A stretch of 64,000 nt of DNA. It comes from Acidimicrobiales bacterium. Its GTDB lineage: Bacteria; Actinomycetota; Acidimicrobiia; Acidimicrobiales; JACCXE01. The notes under the pieces are model-generated. The model was not told where the DNA came from, made no database searches, and saw only the letters and a program-made list of their open reading frames with translations. A program made the position numbers and the translations under genes. How positions within the stretch are numbered: position 1 is the first letter of the stretch; every line of letters begins with the position of its first letter. Shown in pieces: positions 17,561 through 26,114 of this stretch. The stretch lies in contig DASZWD010000072.1 in NCBI GenBank assembly GCA_035546775.1, positions 1 to 64,000 of the forward strand. Direction: 5' to 3'.

Positions 17561-18042
17561 GACGGGAACTTCTCGCGCAGCGCCTCGAGCACGGCCGGGG
17601 GCACGAACTCGGCCACGCGTTCGCAACCGCCGAACTTGGCGATGTCTTTCACCAACGACGACGCGATGAACGAGTTGGACGAACCGCAGGGAATGAACAG
17701 CGTCTGGATGCCCGAGATCGCCTTGTTCATCTGCGCCATCTGCAACTCGAACTCGAAGTCGGCCGCCACCCGCAGGCCCTTGACGATGACGTCGGCCCCG
17801 GCGTCGCGTGCCACGTCGACGGTGAGCGTCTTGACCGGCGCCACGACTTCGACGTTGCCGAGCGGCGCGACGGTCTTGCTGATCATCGCCTCGCGCTCTT
17901 CGAGATCGAACAGCGGTTGCTTGCCCGGATTGCGGATCGCACCGATCACCACGCGGTCGAACAGGCGCGACGCGATCTCGATGATGTCGACGTGTCCGTT
18001 GTGCAGCGGGTCGAACGATCCGGGGAAGAGTGCAGTTCTCAA
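17557..18042 (-). CDS. coaD: Phosphopantetheine adenylyltransferase
   Basis: A 161-residue CoaD, which transfers AMP from ATP to 4'-phosphopantetheine in CoA synthesis. It has the nucleotidyltransferase motif TALFPGSFDPLHNGHVDII (HxGH as HNGH), KGLRVAADFEFELQMAQMNK and FIASSLVKDIAKFGG. The start is a TTG at 18042, overlapping the rsmD stop as TTGA. The rsmD-coaD order is conserved in bacteria. Full length. Confidence 0.97.
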   Translation of the reverse strand: MRTALFPGSFDPLHNGHVDIIEIASRLFDRVVIGAIRNPGKQPLFDLEEREAMISKTVAPLGNVEVVAPVKTLTVDVARDAGADVIVKGLRVAADFEFELQMAQMNKAISGIQTLFIPCGSSNSFIASSLVKDIAKFGGCERVAEFVPPAVLEALREKFPS

Positions 18043-18566
18043 GTCGGTCTCTTAGATGTCGCCTGAAGGAGCGTGATAACCGTAGTGCCGTAACGGTCGG
18101 AGCGAACTAACTGCCACCCTTCAGGCGCCTCGACGGCGTGGCGGGCCTCGCACACGACGATCGTGGCCGGCAGCCCCCTGACCAGGGATTCCCACCCGTC
18201 CCAGGTGTAGGGCGGGTCCACAAAGGCAATGTCGACGGGGCTGGCGGGGCGGTAGGTCGACGCGTCGGCCCGCACGATCGTGGACCGGTCGGCAAAGCCC
18301 AGCGCCTCGAGGTTTTCCTCGATGGCGCGCAGCGACGCCGGCGCATTGTCGACGAAAATCGCCCGGGCGGCGCCGCGGCTGAGCGCTTCGATGCCGAGCG
18401 CGCCCGTTCCGGCGAACAGGTCGAGCACCACGGCGTCGGGCAGCACGCCCATGCTGGTGAGGCGGTTACCGATGGCCTCGCGGGCGCGGTCGGTCGTGGG
18501 GCGCACGTCGAGCCCTTTGGGCGAGACAAGTTTGCGCCCGCGTGCGGTTCCCGCCACGACCCTCAT
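18039..18566 (-). CDS. rsmD: 16S rRNA (guanine966-N2)-methyltransferase RsmD
   Basis: A 175-residue SAM-dependent methyltransferase. MRVVAGTARGRKLVSPKG is the family start, followed by RPTTDRAREAIGN, the SAM-binding LDLFAGTGALGIEALSRGA and the catalytic FVDPPYTWDG (DPPY). I chose the ATG at 18566; an ATG at 18575 would add MHG. It is divergent from the thioesterase gene with only 19 bases between the starts. Confidence 0.95.
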   Translation of the reverse strand: MRVVAGTARGRKLVSPKGLDVRPTTDRAREAIGNRLTSMGVLPDAVVLDLFAGTGALGIEALSRGAARAIFVDNAPASLRAIEENLEALGFADRSTIVRADASTYRPASPVDIAFVDPPYTWDGWESLVRGLPATIVVCEARHAVEAPEGWQLVRSDRYGTTVITLLQATSKRPT

Positions 18567-18585
18567 GCCGTGCATGCTTACCGCA

Positions 18586-18942
18586 ATGCCCTTCGACATC
18601 GACATGGAGTGGTCGCTGGAGCCCCCGGGCCTCGTCGCCCGCTTCACCCCCGGCCCGGCCCACCAGGGACCGCACAAGAACCTGCACGGCGGCGTCGCCG
18701 CCTACGTGCTCGACGAGACGATGGCGGGCCTCGGCCAGACGCTGTACAAGGTGCACCTGGTAACGGGCACGCTCACGCTCAAGTACCGCAAGCCGGTGCC
18801 CATCGACGGCCGCGAGGTGCGGGTCGAGGCGTGGCGCGAGGGCGACGCTCGCCGCGCCATGAAGGTCTTCGGACGGATCGTGACGGCCGACGACGTCGTC
18901 GCCGTGGAAGCCAGCGGCCTGTTCATCCGCGTCGATGATTGA
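18586..18942 (+). CDS. PaaI-type hotdog thioesterase
   Basis: A 118-residue single hotdog domain. HQGPHKNLHGGVAAYVLDETMAG is the PaaI-like signature, where the HGG loop and the following acidic residue form the active site. TGTLTLKYRKPVPIDGREVRVEAW completes the sheet. It probably hydrolyses an acyl-CoA, which one is unknown. The ATG at 18586 is preferred; ATGs at 18574 and 18604 are also in frame. It opens a small plus-strand operon of four genes. Confidence 0.85.
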   Translation: MPFDIDMEWSLEPPGLVARFTPGPAHQGPHKNLHGGVAAYVLDETMAGLGQTLYKVHLVTGTLTLKYRKPVPIDGREVRVEAWREGDARRAMKVFGRIVTADDVVAVEASGLFIRVDD

Positions 18943-19099
18943 GTCCGTCATCGACTGCATCGACTGTGGCGGGCGCTGCCGCCTGCAGGTGACGTGGGCG
19001 CCCGACGACCCGCCCCAGCCCCTCGACATCGTCGCCTACCGTTGCGAGGACTGCCGCGACGTCTGGTACATCGAGATTCCCGAAGACGCTGACGAATAA
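18935..19099 (+). CDS. Small zinc-ribbon-like protein (54 residues)
   Basis: ATG at 18935 to TAA at 19097-19099 encodes 54 residues starting MIESVIDCIDCGGRCRLQ and ending CEDCRDVWYIEIPEDADE. Two CxxC pairs (CIDC and CEDC), about 30 residues apart, are arranged like a zinc ribbon; an extra Cys follows the first pair (CGGRC). The start overlaps the thioesterase 3' end by eight bases, and the next gene begins ten bases after its stop, so it fits an operon. Codon use matches its neighbours. The function is unknown; it could be a small nucleic-acid- or protein-binding adaptor. Confidence 0.78.
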   Translation: MIESVIDCIDCGGRCRLQVTWAPDDPPQPLDIVAYRCEDCRDVWYIEIPEDADE

Positions 19100-19108
19100 G
19101 TTCACGCT

Positions 19109-19645
19109 GTGCAACGCGTGTTGGTGCTGGGACCCGGGGGCGCGGGAAAAAGCGTGCTGTCGCGCGAGCTGGCGTCGATCACCGGACTGCCGCTCATTCA
19201 CCTCGACCGGGAGTTCTGGAAACCCGGCTGGGTCCGGCCCGAACCCGACGAATGGCGGGCCAAGCTCGACGAGCTGCTCGCCGCCGACGGCTGGATCGTG
19301 GACGGCACCCACGTCGACACGATCGACCACCGGCTGGCGCGGGCCGACGGCGCCATCGTGCTCGACTACTCACGCTGGATCGCGGTGCGGGGAGTCGCCA
19401 GTCGGCTGCTGCACCGGACCGGACGCCGCCGGCCCGATCTGGCGCCCGGCTGCCGCAACCGCCTCGACCGCGCCTACACCTCGTGGGTGTGGACCTACGA
19501 CCGCGTGACGAAGCCGTTGGTCGAAGCCGCACTGTCCAAGCACGCCGACCACGTGCGCGTCGCCCGCCTGACCAGCCGCCGTCACACCGAGCGCTGGCTA
19601 TCCGAATTGCGCGCCCGCGCCACGAGAGGAGTCATCAATGTCTGA
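19109..19645 (+). CDS. P-loop kinase (adenylate kinase-like/FlaR-type)
   Basis: A 178-residue P-loop protein starting with GTG. QRVLVLGPGGAGKSVLSREL holds the Walker A; LIHLDREFWKPGW and DGWIVDGTHVDTIDHRLARAD match the topology-modulation/FlaR-type group of adenylate kinase-like proteins. LDYSRWIAVRGVASRLLHRTGRRRPDL is the lid-like Arg-rich part. The substrate is unknown. It overlaps the following hydrolase gene by eight bases. Confidence 0.8.
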   Translation: MQRVLVLGPGGAGKSVLSRELASITGLPLIHLDREFWKPGWVRPEPDEWRAKLDELLAADGWIVDGTHVDTIDHRLARADGAIVLDYSRWIAVRGVASRLLHRTGRRRPDLAPGCRNRLDRAYTSWVWTYDRVTKPLVEAALSKHADHVRVARLTSRRHTERWLSELRARATRGVINV

Positions 19646-20579
19646 GATCGCCTACCACCCGCAGGCCCAGACGATCATCGACATGATCAACGCCGGCGCC
19701 GCCGCGCAGAGCGGCCCGGCCGAGATGTCGGTGGAGTCGAGCCGGGCGGGCTACACGGGCTGGTGGGCGCTCAACGGCCCAGGGCCCGAGATCAGCGAGG
19801 TGCGCGACGTCGCCATCCCGGCCGAGGGTCACCGCATCCCGGCACGCGTCTACCGGCCGACCGAGAACGACGACGCGCCGATCATCGTGTTCTTCCATGG
19901 CGGCGGCATGGTCGTGGGTTCGATGAACGACTACGACGGGGTGTGCCGCCTCATCTCGGACGCCACCGGCGCGGTCGTGGTCAACGTCGACTACCGCCTC
20001 GCCCCCGAGCACCCCTACCCCGCCGCCGCCGACGACGCGTGGGTGGCGGTGCAGTGGGTGGCGGCCAACGCCGCCGAGGTGGGCGGCAGCGCGCATCGCC
20101 TGATCGTCGCCGGCGACTCCGCCGGCGGGAACCTCGCAGCGCTCGTGGCCCTGCGCGCCCGCGACAACGGCGGCCCGGCGATCGCACTGCAGATGTTGCT
20201 CTACCCGGTGACGGACTGGGCGGGCACCTTCGCGTCGATGGAGTCGAACGGCACCGGCAACTTCCTCACCAAGCAAACCATGGAGTGGTTCCGCGCCACG
20301 TACTTCGGCGACGCCCCGCAGAGTGCGTGGACCGACCCGGCGGCGTCGCCGTATTACGCGGACGTCGCCGGCGTCTGCCCGGCGTGGGTGATGACCACGA
20401 GCCACGACCCGCTGCGCGACGAGGGCGAGGCCTACGCCGCCAAGCTCGAAGCCGCCGGCGTGCCGACGACGGCCATCCGCGTCGACGGCGTGTTCCATGC
20501 CTTCTTCGGCCAGACCAACCTGCTCGAACTCGCCGTACAGGCGCTGGCGGACTTCGCCGCCGCCGTCAAAGGCGTGTAG
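19638..20579 (+). CDS. Alpha/beta hydrolase of the HSL family
   Basis: A 313-residue esterase or lipase. The oxyanion motif HGGGMVVGS, the nucleophile elbow VAGDSAGGNLAALV, the acid in TSHDPLRDEGEAYA and the His in GVFHAFFG give a complete catalytic triad in hormone-sensitive-lipase order. There is no signal peptide, so it is cytoplasmic. It probably hydrolyses a short-chain ester. It is the last gene of the plus-strand cassette and is followed directly by a convergent gene. Confidence 0.92.
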   Translation: MSEIAYHPQAQTIIDMINAGAAAQSGPAEMSVESSRAGYTGWWALNGPGPEISEVRDVAIPAEGHRIPARVYRPTENDDAPIIVFFHGGGMVVGSMNDYDGVCRLISDATGAVVVNVDYRLAPEHPYPAAADDAWVAVQWVAANAAEVGGSAHRLIVAGDSAGGNLAALVALRARDNGGPAIALQMLLYPVTDWAGTFASMESNGTGNFLTKQTMEWFRATYFGDAPQSAWTDPAASPYYADVAGVCPAWVMTTSHDPLRDEGEAYAAKLEAAGVPTTAIRVDGVFHAFFGQTNLLELAVQALADFAAAVKGV

Positions 20580-21101
20580 TCAGCCCATCTCGGCGTCGTC
20601 GAGCACGCGATGCAACGCGTTGGCGACGTCGCGCTGCAAGGCCTCACGGGAGTCGGCCTCGCCGCGGACACGCTGCAGCGTGCGCGACATCACGAGCCCA
20701 CCGAGCCCGATGGGGATGAAGTCGCCGATGCTCACGTGGGCCATGCCGCCAACTCCCGCCGCGACGAGGATGGCGGCGAACAACGAGCCTCGCACGAGCC
20801 GGCCGCGCTTCCAGGCGTCACCTCGCTCCTCGAGGCCGGCCATGTCGGCGGCCAGGCACACGTCGACGGCGCTGCCTGCGGGGGCGAAGGTGACGAGCAG
20901 CGTGTCCTTGCCGCGGAACATGGCGTTTTCGGGCGCGTCACGCGCCGCCCGGAACAACACGCCGTCACCCTCGTGCGAACGGTCGACCTCGAGGCCGTGC
21001 TCGACGGCGAAGTCAGTCAGCGCGTCGTTGAGTGCGTCCTGGTCCGCGTCGACGATGCGTTGCACATAGACGGTTCGGTCATCGCGGTTGGCAGGCAGCA
21101 T
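20580..21101 (-). CDS. Hypothetical protein with two membrane segments
   Basis: A 173-residue protein without a family I recognise. The N-terminal half is soluble and alpha/beta (YVQRIVDADQDALNDALTDFAVEHGLEVDRS, LLVTFAPAGSAVDVCL). Two hydrophobic segments follow at about 105-140 (GSLFAAILVAAGVGGMAHVSIG and FIPIGLGGLVM), then an amphipathic charged C-terminus. It may be a membrane-attached START-like or sensor domain, but no motif decides this. It lies four bases downstream of recG on the same strand. Confidence 0.6.
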   Translation of the reverse strand: MLPANRDDRTVYVQRIVDADQDALNDALTDFAVEHGLEVDRSHEGDGVLFRAARDAPENAMFRGKDTLLVTFAPAGSAVDVCLAADMAGLEERGDAWKRGRLVRGSLFAAILVAAGVGGMAHVSIGDFIPIGLGGLVMSRTLQRVRGEADSREALQRDVANALHRVLDDAEMG

Positions 21102-21105
21102 GGCG

Positions 21106-23217
21106 TCAACTCTTGAAGAGGAACTCGGCCTCTTCGTCGTCGATCAACAATCGCACCTCGTCTTCCAGAATCGGGTGATCCTGCAAACCCCGCACCGGGT
21201 CGACGAGTTCGAACGCCACCTCGCGCGCCGCTTCGACCAGCTTCACGTCGCGGCGCAGCGAGGCCAGCTTCAGGTCGTTGCGGCCCTTCTGGCGCGTGCC
21301 GAGCACCGTGCCCTCGCCGCGGATCTCGAGGTCGACCTCGGCGAGTTCGAAGCCGTCGGTGGTGCGCACCATGGCCGCCAGGCGCTCCTCTCCGTCGGGC
21401 GTCGTCGTCTCGCCCAGCAGGTAGCAGCGCGACGCCGCCGCGCCACGCCCGACGCGGCCGCGCAACTGGTGCAGCTGGGCGAGGCCGAACCGGTCGGCGT
21501 TGACGATGACCATCACGGTCGCGTTGGGCACGTCGACGCCGACTTCGATCACGGTCGTGGCCACCAGCACGTCGATGTCGCCGGCGCGGAACGACGCCAT
21601 TGTCGCCTCGCGTTCCTTGGCCGGGACCTGGCCGTGCAACAGCGCCAGCCGCAGGCCGTGCAACTCCCCCGCCGCCAGCTCGTCGTAGGTCTCGATGGCG
21701 GAGGCCGCCTGGATCTTCTCGGAGCCTTCGATGAGCGGGCACACGACGTAGGCCTGCCGGCCCGCCGCCACCTCGTCACGCACCGCCTTCCACGCCGCGG
21801 TCTCTTCCAACTCGCCGCGCGCCCACGTGGTCACGATCGGCGTGCGTCCCGGCGGCAACTCGTCGAGCACGGCGACGTCGAGGTCGCCGTAGACGGTCAT
21901 CGCGGCGGTGCGCGGGATCGGCGTGGCCGTCATGACGAGCACGTCGGGATCGCTGCCCTTGCCCCGCAGCGCGGCGCGCTGCTCGACGCCGAAGCGGTGC
22001 TGCTCGTCGATCACCGCAACGCCCAACTCGCGGAAGGCCACGCCCTCGGTGATCAGCGCGTGCGTCCCGATGACGATGTCGACGGCGCCCGACTCGAGCC
22101 CGGCGACGATCTCGCGTCGCTCCTTGGCCGTCGAGCGTCCGGTGAGCAGTTCGACGCGCAGTGGCCGGCTGGAGAAGAGCGTGCCTTCCTCTGACGGCAC
22201 TTCGAGGTCACGCAGCAGGGCGCGCACGCCGAGGGCGTGCTGCTCGGCGAGCACTTCGGTCGGCGCCATCAACGCACCCTGATAGCCGCCGGCCACGGCC
22301 GTCAACAGCGCCGTGACGGCTACGACCGTCTTGCCCGACCCGACGTCGCCCTGCAGAAGGAGGTGCATCGGGTGCGGGCTGGCGAGGAAGCGGTTGATCT
22401 TGTCGATGACGCGCTGCTGGGCGCCGGTCAGCGGGAACGGCAGCGACTTGACGAACTGGCGCACCAATTCGGAGTCGACCACGTGCTGCACGCCCTTGGC
22501 CTCGGCCTCGTACCTGCGCTTGCGCGCCACGAGCACACACTGGAGCCGCAGCAACTCGTCGAAGGCCAGGCGTTTGCGCGCCGCTTGCGCCGCGGCCATC
22601 GACTCGGGCGCGTGGATGGCGTGCATGGCCCACGTGCGGTCGACGAGGTCGAGCCGATCGCGCATCGCTTCGGGCAACGGGTCGGCGAGGTCGCCGCCGC
22701 GCCGCAGCGCTTCGGCAACGTATTCGCCGAGCTCCCACGTCGTCAGCTGCGCCTTCTCCGACTGCGGATAGACGGGAATGATCTTGCCGGTCTTGTTACC
22801 GATCAGGTCGACCACCGGATTCGCCATCTGGCGCTTGCCGCGGTACGCCGTGACCTTGCCGAAGAACACCGCCTCGGTGCCCGCCGCCAGTTGCTTGGCC
22901 CGCCACGGCTGGTTGAAGAACGACAGCGACAGGTAGCTCGATCCGTCGAACACGTCGACTTCGACCAGCGACTTGCCGTTGCGGGTGCGCCGGCTCTGCA
23001 CCCGCTTGACGGTGGCGAGCACCATCGACTCTTCGTCGAGCTTCAGGTCGCGGATCGACGACTGCTGGGTGCGGTCGATGTAGCGGCGCGGGTAGTGCGT
23101 CAGCAGGTCGAGCACGTTTTCGATCTCGAGGATCTGCAACGACTCGCGCTTCTTGTCACCGACGCCGTTGAGCTGGCGGACGTCGATCTCCTGCAACCGG
23201 CGCAGGCTGGTGCTCAC
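21106..23217 (-). CDS. recG: ATP-dependent DNA helicase RecG
   Basis: A 703-residue branch-migration helicase that remodels stalled forks and Holliday junctions. The N-terminal wedge/OB part (NGVGDKKRESLQ, LLTHYPRRYIDR, LATVKRVQSRRTRNGKSLVEVDVFDG) is followed by the P-loop LLQGDVGSGKT, the DExH box VAVIDEQHRFGVEQR, VMTATPIPRT, LHGQVPAKEREATMASFRAG and the motif VI region QLHQLRGRVGRG. The start is a GTG at 23217 that overlaps the stop of the FakA-like gene (GTGA); sequence upstream of it in frame is not RecG-like. Confidence 0.97.
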   Translation of the reverse strand: MSTSLRRLQEIDVRQLNGVGDKKRESLQILEIENVLDLLTHYPRRYIDRTQQSSIRDLKLDEESMVLATVKRVQSRRTRNGKSLVEVDVFDGSSYLSLSFFNQPWRAKQLAAGTEAVFFGKVTAYRGKRQMANPVVDLIGNKTGKIIPVYPQSEKAQLTTWELGEYVAEALRRGGDLADPLPEAMRDRLDLVDRTWAMHAIHAPESMAAAQAARKRLAFDELLRLQCVLVARKRRYEAEAKGVQHVVDSELVRQFVKSLPFPLTGAQQRVIDKINRFLASPHPMHLLLQGDVGSGKTVVAVTALLTAVAGGYQGALMAPTEVLAEQHALGVRALLRDLEVPSEEGTLFSSRPLRVELLTGRSTAKERREIVAGLESGAVDIVIGTHALITEGVAFRELGVAVIDEQHRFGVEQRAALRGKGSDPDVLVMTATPIPRTAAMTVYGDLDVAVLDELPPGRTPIVTTWARGELEETAAWKAVRDEVAAGRQAYVVCPLIEGSEKIQAASAIETYDELAAGELHGLRLALLHGQVPAKEREATMASFRAGDIDVLVATTVIEVGVDVPNATVMVIVNADRFGLAQLHQLRGRVGRGAAASRCYLLGETTTPDGEERLAAMVRTTDGFELAEVDLEIRGEGTVLGTRQKGRNDLKLASLRRDVKLVEAAREVAFELVDPVRGLQDHPILEDEVRLLIDDEEAEFLFKS

Positions 23218-24869
23218 TCGATAGAGAGTAAGTAGGGATACAGCGGCTGGCCGCCATGGTGGACCTCGACCGTCGCCTTGGGGCGGTGCTCGGTGATCCA
23301 CTCGGTGAGCCGGCGGGTGCTGCCGGCGGTGGCGCCCTCGCCTTCGATCAGCGTGATGATCTCGTGGTCGTCGGTGGCGAGCTTGTCCACGAGGCCGCAT
23401 ACCGCGTCGTCGAGCGTCGAAGCGATCACCGCGATGCCGTCGCGGCTGATGCCGAGGTAGTCGCCTTCGGCGATCGTGCCGGCGTCGGCCTCGCTGTCGC
23501 GCACGGCGCGGGTCACCTCACCCGAGATCACGCGGTCGGCACAACTCGTCATCGCCTGGGCGTTCTCGTCGGCGCTGGCTTCGGGGTCGTACTCCATGAG
23601 GGCGGCGAAGCCTTCGGCCACGCCGACGGTCTTCACCACGCGCACGGTCTTGTCGGTCAGGTCCTGCACCTGCTCGGCCACCGCGATGATGTTCTTGTTG
23701 TTCGGCAACACGATGACGGCGTCGGCCGGCGCGGCTTCGACCGCTTCGAGGATCTGGGCGGTCGAGGGGTTCATCGACTGGCCGCCGGCGACGATCTGCT
23801 GCACACCGAGGCTGCGGAAGATGCGACGGATGCCTTCGCCGGTGGCCACGGCGACGACGGCCGTCGGCACCGGCGTCTGATCGCCTTCCTCTTCGGGCTC
23901 CGCCTCGCGCACCCAGCGCTCCTCTTCGACCTGCTCCATCAGGTCGGTGACGCGGATGTTCTTGGGGCGGCCGGCGTCGAGGGCCGCTTCGATGGCGGCG
24001 CCGATGTTGTCGGTGTGGATGTGGCAGTTCCAGATGCCGCCGCCGCCCACGACGACGATGGAATCGCCGATGCCGGCCCACACGTCCTTGAACGCCGGGA
24101 TCGTGGCGTCGTCGGCTTCGAGGAAGTACATGACCTCGTAGCGCAGGTCGCCCACGCCGTGGTCGTCACCGTGGAGGTCGGCGAGCTCGGCGGCGTCGAA
24201 GGCGGGCGCGTCGCCGAGGTCTTCGGGCGCTTCGGGCAGCGGGCGACCGTCGACGACATGGAGGGCGGCGTCGAACAGCAGGAGGAGCCCGGCGCCGCCG
24301 GCGTCGACCACGCCCGCCTGTTTGAGGACGGGCAGCAACTCGGGTGTGTTGGCGAGCGCCACGTCGCCGCCGTCCTTGGCCGCTTCGACCGCCGCGAGCA
24401 GGTCGCCGCCCTCGCCGGCGCGGGTCGCCGACGCTTCGGCGGCCGCCCGGCACACGGTGAGGATCGTGCCCTCGACGGGCCGCATCACGGCGCCGTACGC
24501 GGCTTCGGCGGCACCCGTCATGGCGCGGGCGAACTCGAGGCCCCCGGCGCCGTCGGGCGGCGCCGCCTTGCAGCCGTCGGCGAGGGCGCGCAACACCTGG
24601 GACAGGATCACGCCCGAATTGCCGCGCGCGCCCATGAGCGCGCCGTGGCTGATCGCCTGGCACACCGCGGCCATGTCGTCGCCGTCGACCTCCGCGAGGT
24701 CCTGGCACACCGAATCGAGGGTGAGGGACATGTTCGTCCCGGTGTCGCCGTCGGGCACCGGGTACACGTTGAGCCGATTGACCCGTTCGCGGTGCTCCCG
24801 CAGCGCATCGCGAAAGGCGCGCATGACCTCGACGAGGTCGTTCGACGTCAGGCGGGTCAGAACCGGCAT
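23214..24869 (-). CDS. FakA-like DhaL-domain protein (YloV family)
   Basis: A 551-residue fatty-acid-kinase-A-like protein. The N-terminal DhaL domain has YPVPDGDTGTNMSLTL (metal and ATP binding), GALMGARGNSGVILSQ and a late GVVDAGGAGLLLLFDAAL. The C-terminal 300 residues carry the DegV-like/middle region, GIWNCHIHTDNIGAAIEAAL, LPNNKNIIAVAEQV and the end YPYLLSIE. FakA phosphorylates fatty acids held by FakB partners; no FakB (DegV) gene is in the window. The recG-yloV-rpmB order is conserved in actinobacteria. Confidence 0.92.
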   Translation of the reverse strand: MPVLTRLTSNDLVEVMRAFRDALREHRERVNRLNVYPVPDGDTGTNMSLTLDSVCQDLAEVDGDDMAAVCQAISHGALMGARGNSGVILSQVLRALADGCKAAPPDGAGGLEFARAMTGAAEAAYGAVMRPVEGTILTVCRAAAEASATRAGEGGDLLAAVEAAKDGGDVALANTPELLPVLKQAGVVDAGGAGLLLLFDAALHVVDGRPLPEAPEDLGDAPAFDAAELADLHGDDHGVGDLRYEVMYFLEADDATIPAFKDVWAGIGDSIVVVGGGGIWNCHIHTDNIGAAIEAALDAGRPKNIRVTDLMEQVEEERWVREAEPEEEGDQTPVPTAVVAVATGEGIRRIFRSLGVQQIVAGGQSMNPSTAQILEAVEAAPADAVIVLPNNKNIIAVAEQVQDLTDKTVRVVKTVGVAEGFAALMEYDPEASADENAQAMTSCADRVISGEVTRAVRDSEADAGTIAEGDYLGISRDGIAVIASTLDDAVCGLVDKLATDDHEIITLIEGEGATAGSTRRLTEWITEHRPKATVEVHHGGQPLYPYLLSIE

Positions 24870-24908
24870 TGGCTCGCAATGTAGTGGCCTGCTAGCGTTG
24901 ACCCCCCT

Positions 24909-25121
24909 ATGGCAGCCGTATGCGAAGTCTGCGGGAAGCACCCGAACTTCGGTAAGTCCGTGTCGCACTCGCACCGTCGGACGAACCGTCGCTGGAATCC
25001 GAACATTCAGCGCATCCGAGCGCTCGTCAACGGCTCGCCGACGCGCCTGAACGTCTGCACGGGCTGCATCAAGTCGGGGAAGGTCACCAAGCCCCCCGTC
25101 AAGGTGCGCTCGGCCGGCTAA
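24909..25121 (+). CDS. rpmB: 50S ribosomal protein L28
   Basis: A 70-residue bL28. [28 protein letters not shown] and [12 protein letters not shown] show the zinc-binding (C+) form with two CxxC pairs. It is transcribed divergently from the FakA-like gene, 39 bases away, a conserved arrangement. Its stop lies 15 bases before the first inverted stem-loop repeat of the AbiEi-like cassette. Confidence 0.97.
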   Translation: MAAVCEVCGKHPNFGKSVSHSHRRTNRRWNPNIQRIRALVNGSPTRLNVCTGCIKSGKVTKPPVKVRSAG

Positions 25122-25136
25122 CAAGCCGTCTTCCCT

Positions 25137-25168
25137 CGCTTTTGGTGATGCTCAGGCCGGGTCTTTCT
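25137..25168. repeat. Left inverted repeat of the AbiEi-like cassette
   Basis: The 32 bases starting CGCTTTTGGTGATGCT are an inverted copy of 26204-26235: 30 of 32 positions agree, with mismatches only at two internal bases. The copy continues inward as a stem-loop, since TGGTGATGCT (25143-25152) pairs perfectly with AGCATCACCA (25174-25183) across a 21-base loop. The inner half of that hairpin encodes the last residues of the AbiEi-like protein. No T-tract follows on either strand. Confidence 0.85.
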
Positions 25169-26106
25169 CATTCAGCATCACCAGAACCGTTGAGGCCGAG
25201 CGTTTCGCGAACGATCTCGAGGAACTTGCGGGGCTTGTAGACCGGGATTTCCCACCAGACCCGTCGGACCGTCCAGCCGTAGTACCGGCGCAGGACGAAG
25301 TCGCGGGCTTCGTCGCTTTGGCTGACATCCGGGTCGAGGTGCACATCGCCGTCGATTTCGATGTTCGTCTTCCTCGCTACATCGGCGAGGTCCATGTCGG
25401 CGACGATCTCGCCGCGCTCGTCACGAATGATGTGGTGCGTCACCACATCGTCAAAGCCCGCCTCGCGCAGCACCGTGTACGCGATGAGTTCGCTGTCGGT
25501 CTCGGTGATCGCGTCGCGCTCCATGCCCGCGGCGACGAGTTCGCGCAGGCGGCGGATGCCGCGCCGCCCCCGGCGCGCGTGGACGGCGAGGCACACCAGC
25601 AGGTCCTGCCAGTCGACGAGTCCCTGGCGGCGCGCGCGGTTGACGGCATCGCGGCGTGCGATCGACGACTTCAGCTTGCTCCCGATGTCGAGCAGCGTCC
25701 GGGCGGCGTCGGTCACCGGTATTCCGTCGACGACGACGATCCTGCACTTGTGGAGATCGCGGCTCGTGTGCACGATGACGTCAGTAGGCCGAAAATGCGT
25801 ATCGCGTGGAATCGTGATTTCGACGCTCGCCGTCGGGAAGCCCAGGCCGAGCAGTCTCGCCGCGCAGAAGAACGAAGCGGCGGCACCTTCGCCGGCCGCT
25901 TTGATCGCAGCGAGTACGCGCCCCTCGTAGGTCCAAGGAGAGCCGGCGAGTCGGTACACGCACTGGTGTACGCGAATCCAGCGGCCGGCGGCGACGCGAG
26001 CCTCAACGTGGTGCAACTTGCCGCCAGCGGCTCGCACGTCGGCCAGTGTGATCACCGAATGTTGCCGCGCGGCCACCGCCGCCATTGCCTCGTCGAACCG
26101 ATGCAC
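25168..26106 (-). CDS. AbiEi-like antitoxin domain fused to DUF559 nuclease-like domain
   Basis: A 312-residue protein. The N-terminal part (AARQHSVITLADVRAAGGKLHHVEARVAAGRWIRV) is the winged-helix AbiEi-type antitoxin domain. ARTLLDIGSKLKSSIARRDAVNRARRQG lies in the middle. The last 100 residues look like the DUF559/Vsr-like PD-(D/E)xK fold: DMDLADVARKTNIEIDGDVHLDPDVSQSDEARDFVLRRYYGW with the ordered acidic and Lys residues. No AbiEii nucleotidyltransferase toxin lies beside it, so this is a solitary copy. The start GTG at 26106 has an SD inside an inverted repeat. The whole gene is bracketed by inverted stem-loop repeats. Confidence 0.8.
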   Translation of the reverse strand: MHRFDEAMAAVAARQHSVITLADVRAAGGKLHHVEARVAAGRWIRVHQCVYRLAGSPWTYEGRVLAAIKAAGEGAAASFFCAARLLGLGFPTASVEITIPRDTHFRPTDVIVHTSRDLHKCRIVVVDGIPVTDAARTLLDIGSKLKSSIARRDAVNRARRQGLVDWQDLLVCLAVHARRGRRGIRRLRELVAAGMERDAITETDSELIAYTVLREAGFDDVVTHHIIRDERGEIVADMDLADVARKTNIEIDGDVHLDPDVSQSDEARDFVLRRYYGWTVRRVWWEIPVYKPRKFLEIVRETLGLNGSGDAE

Positions 26107-26114
26107 GGCCGCGC

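Noticed and set aside
23256-24884. A 542-codon open frame on the plus strand across the FakA-like gene
   Set aside because: It is exactly antisense to a well-supported gene, shows no recognisable motif, and is explained by GC-rich third positions leaving the opposite strand free of stops.
25137-25183. Left stem-loop as a simple intrinsic terminator of rpmB
   Set aside because: No T-tract follows on either strand, and the same element is repeated in inverse orientation beyond the next gene, so a repeat explains it better. A weak terminator role remains possible.
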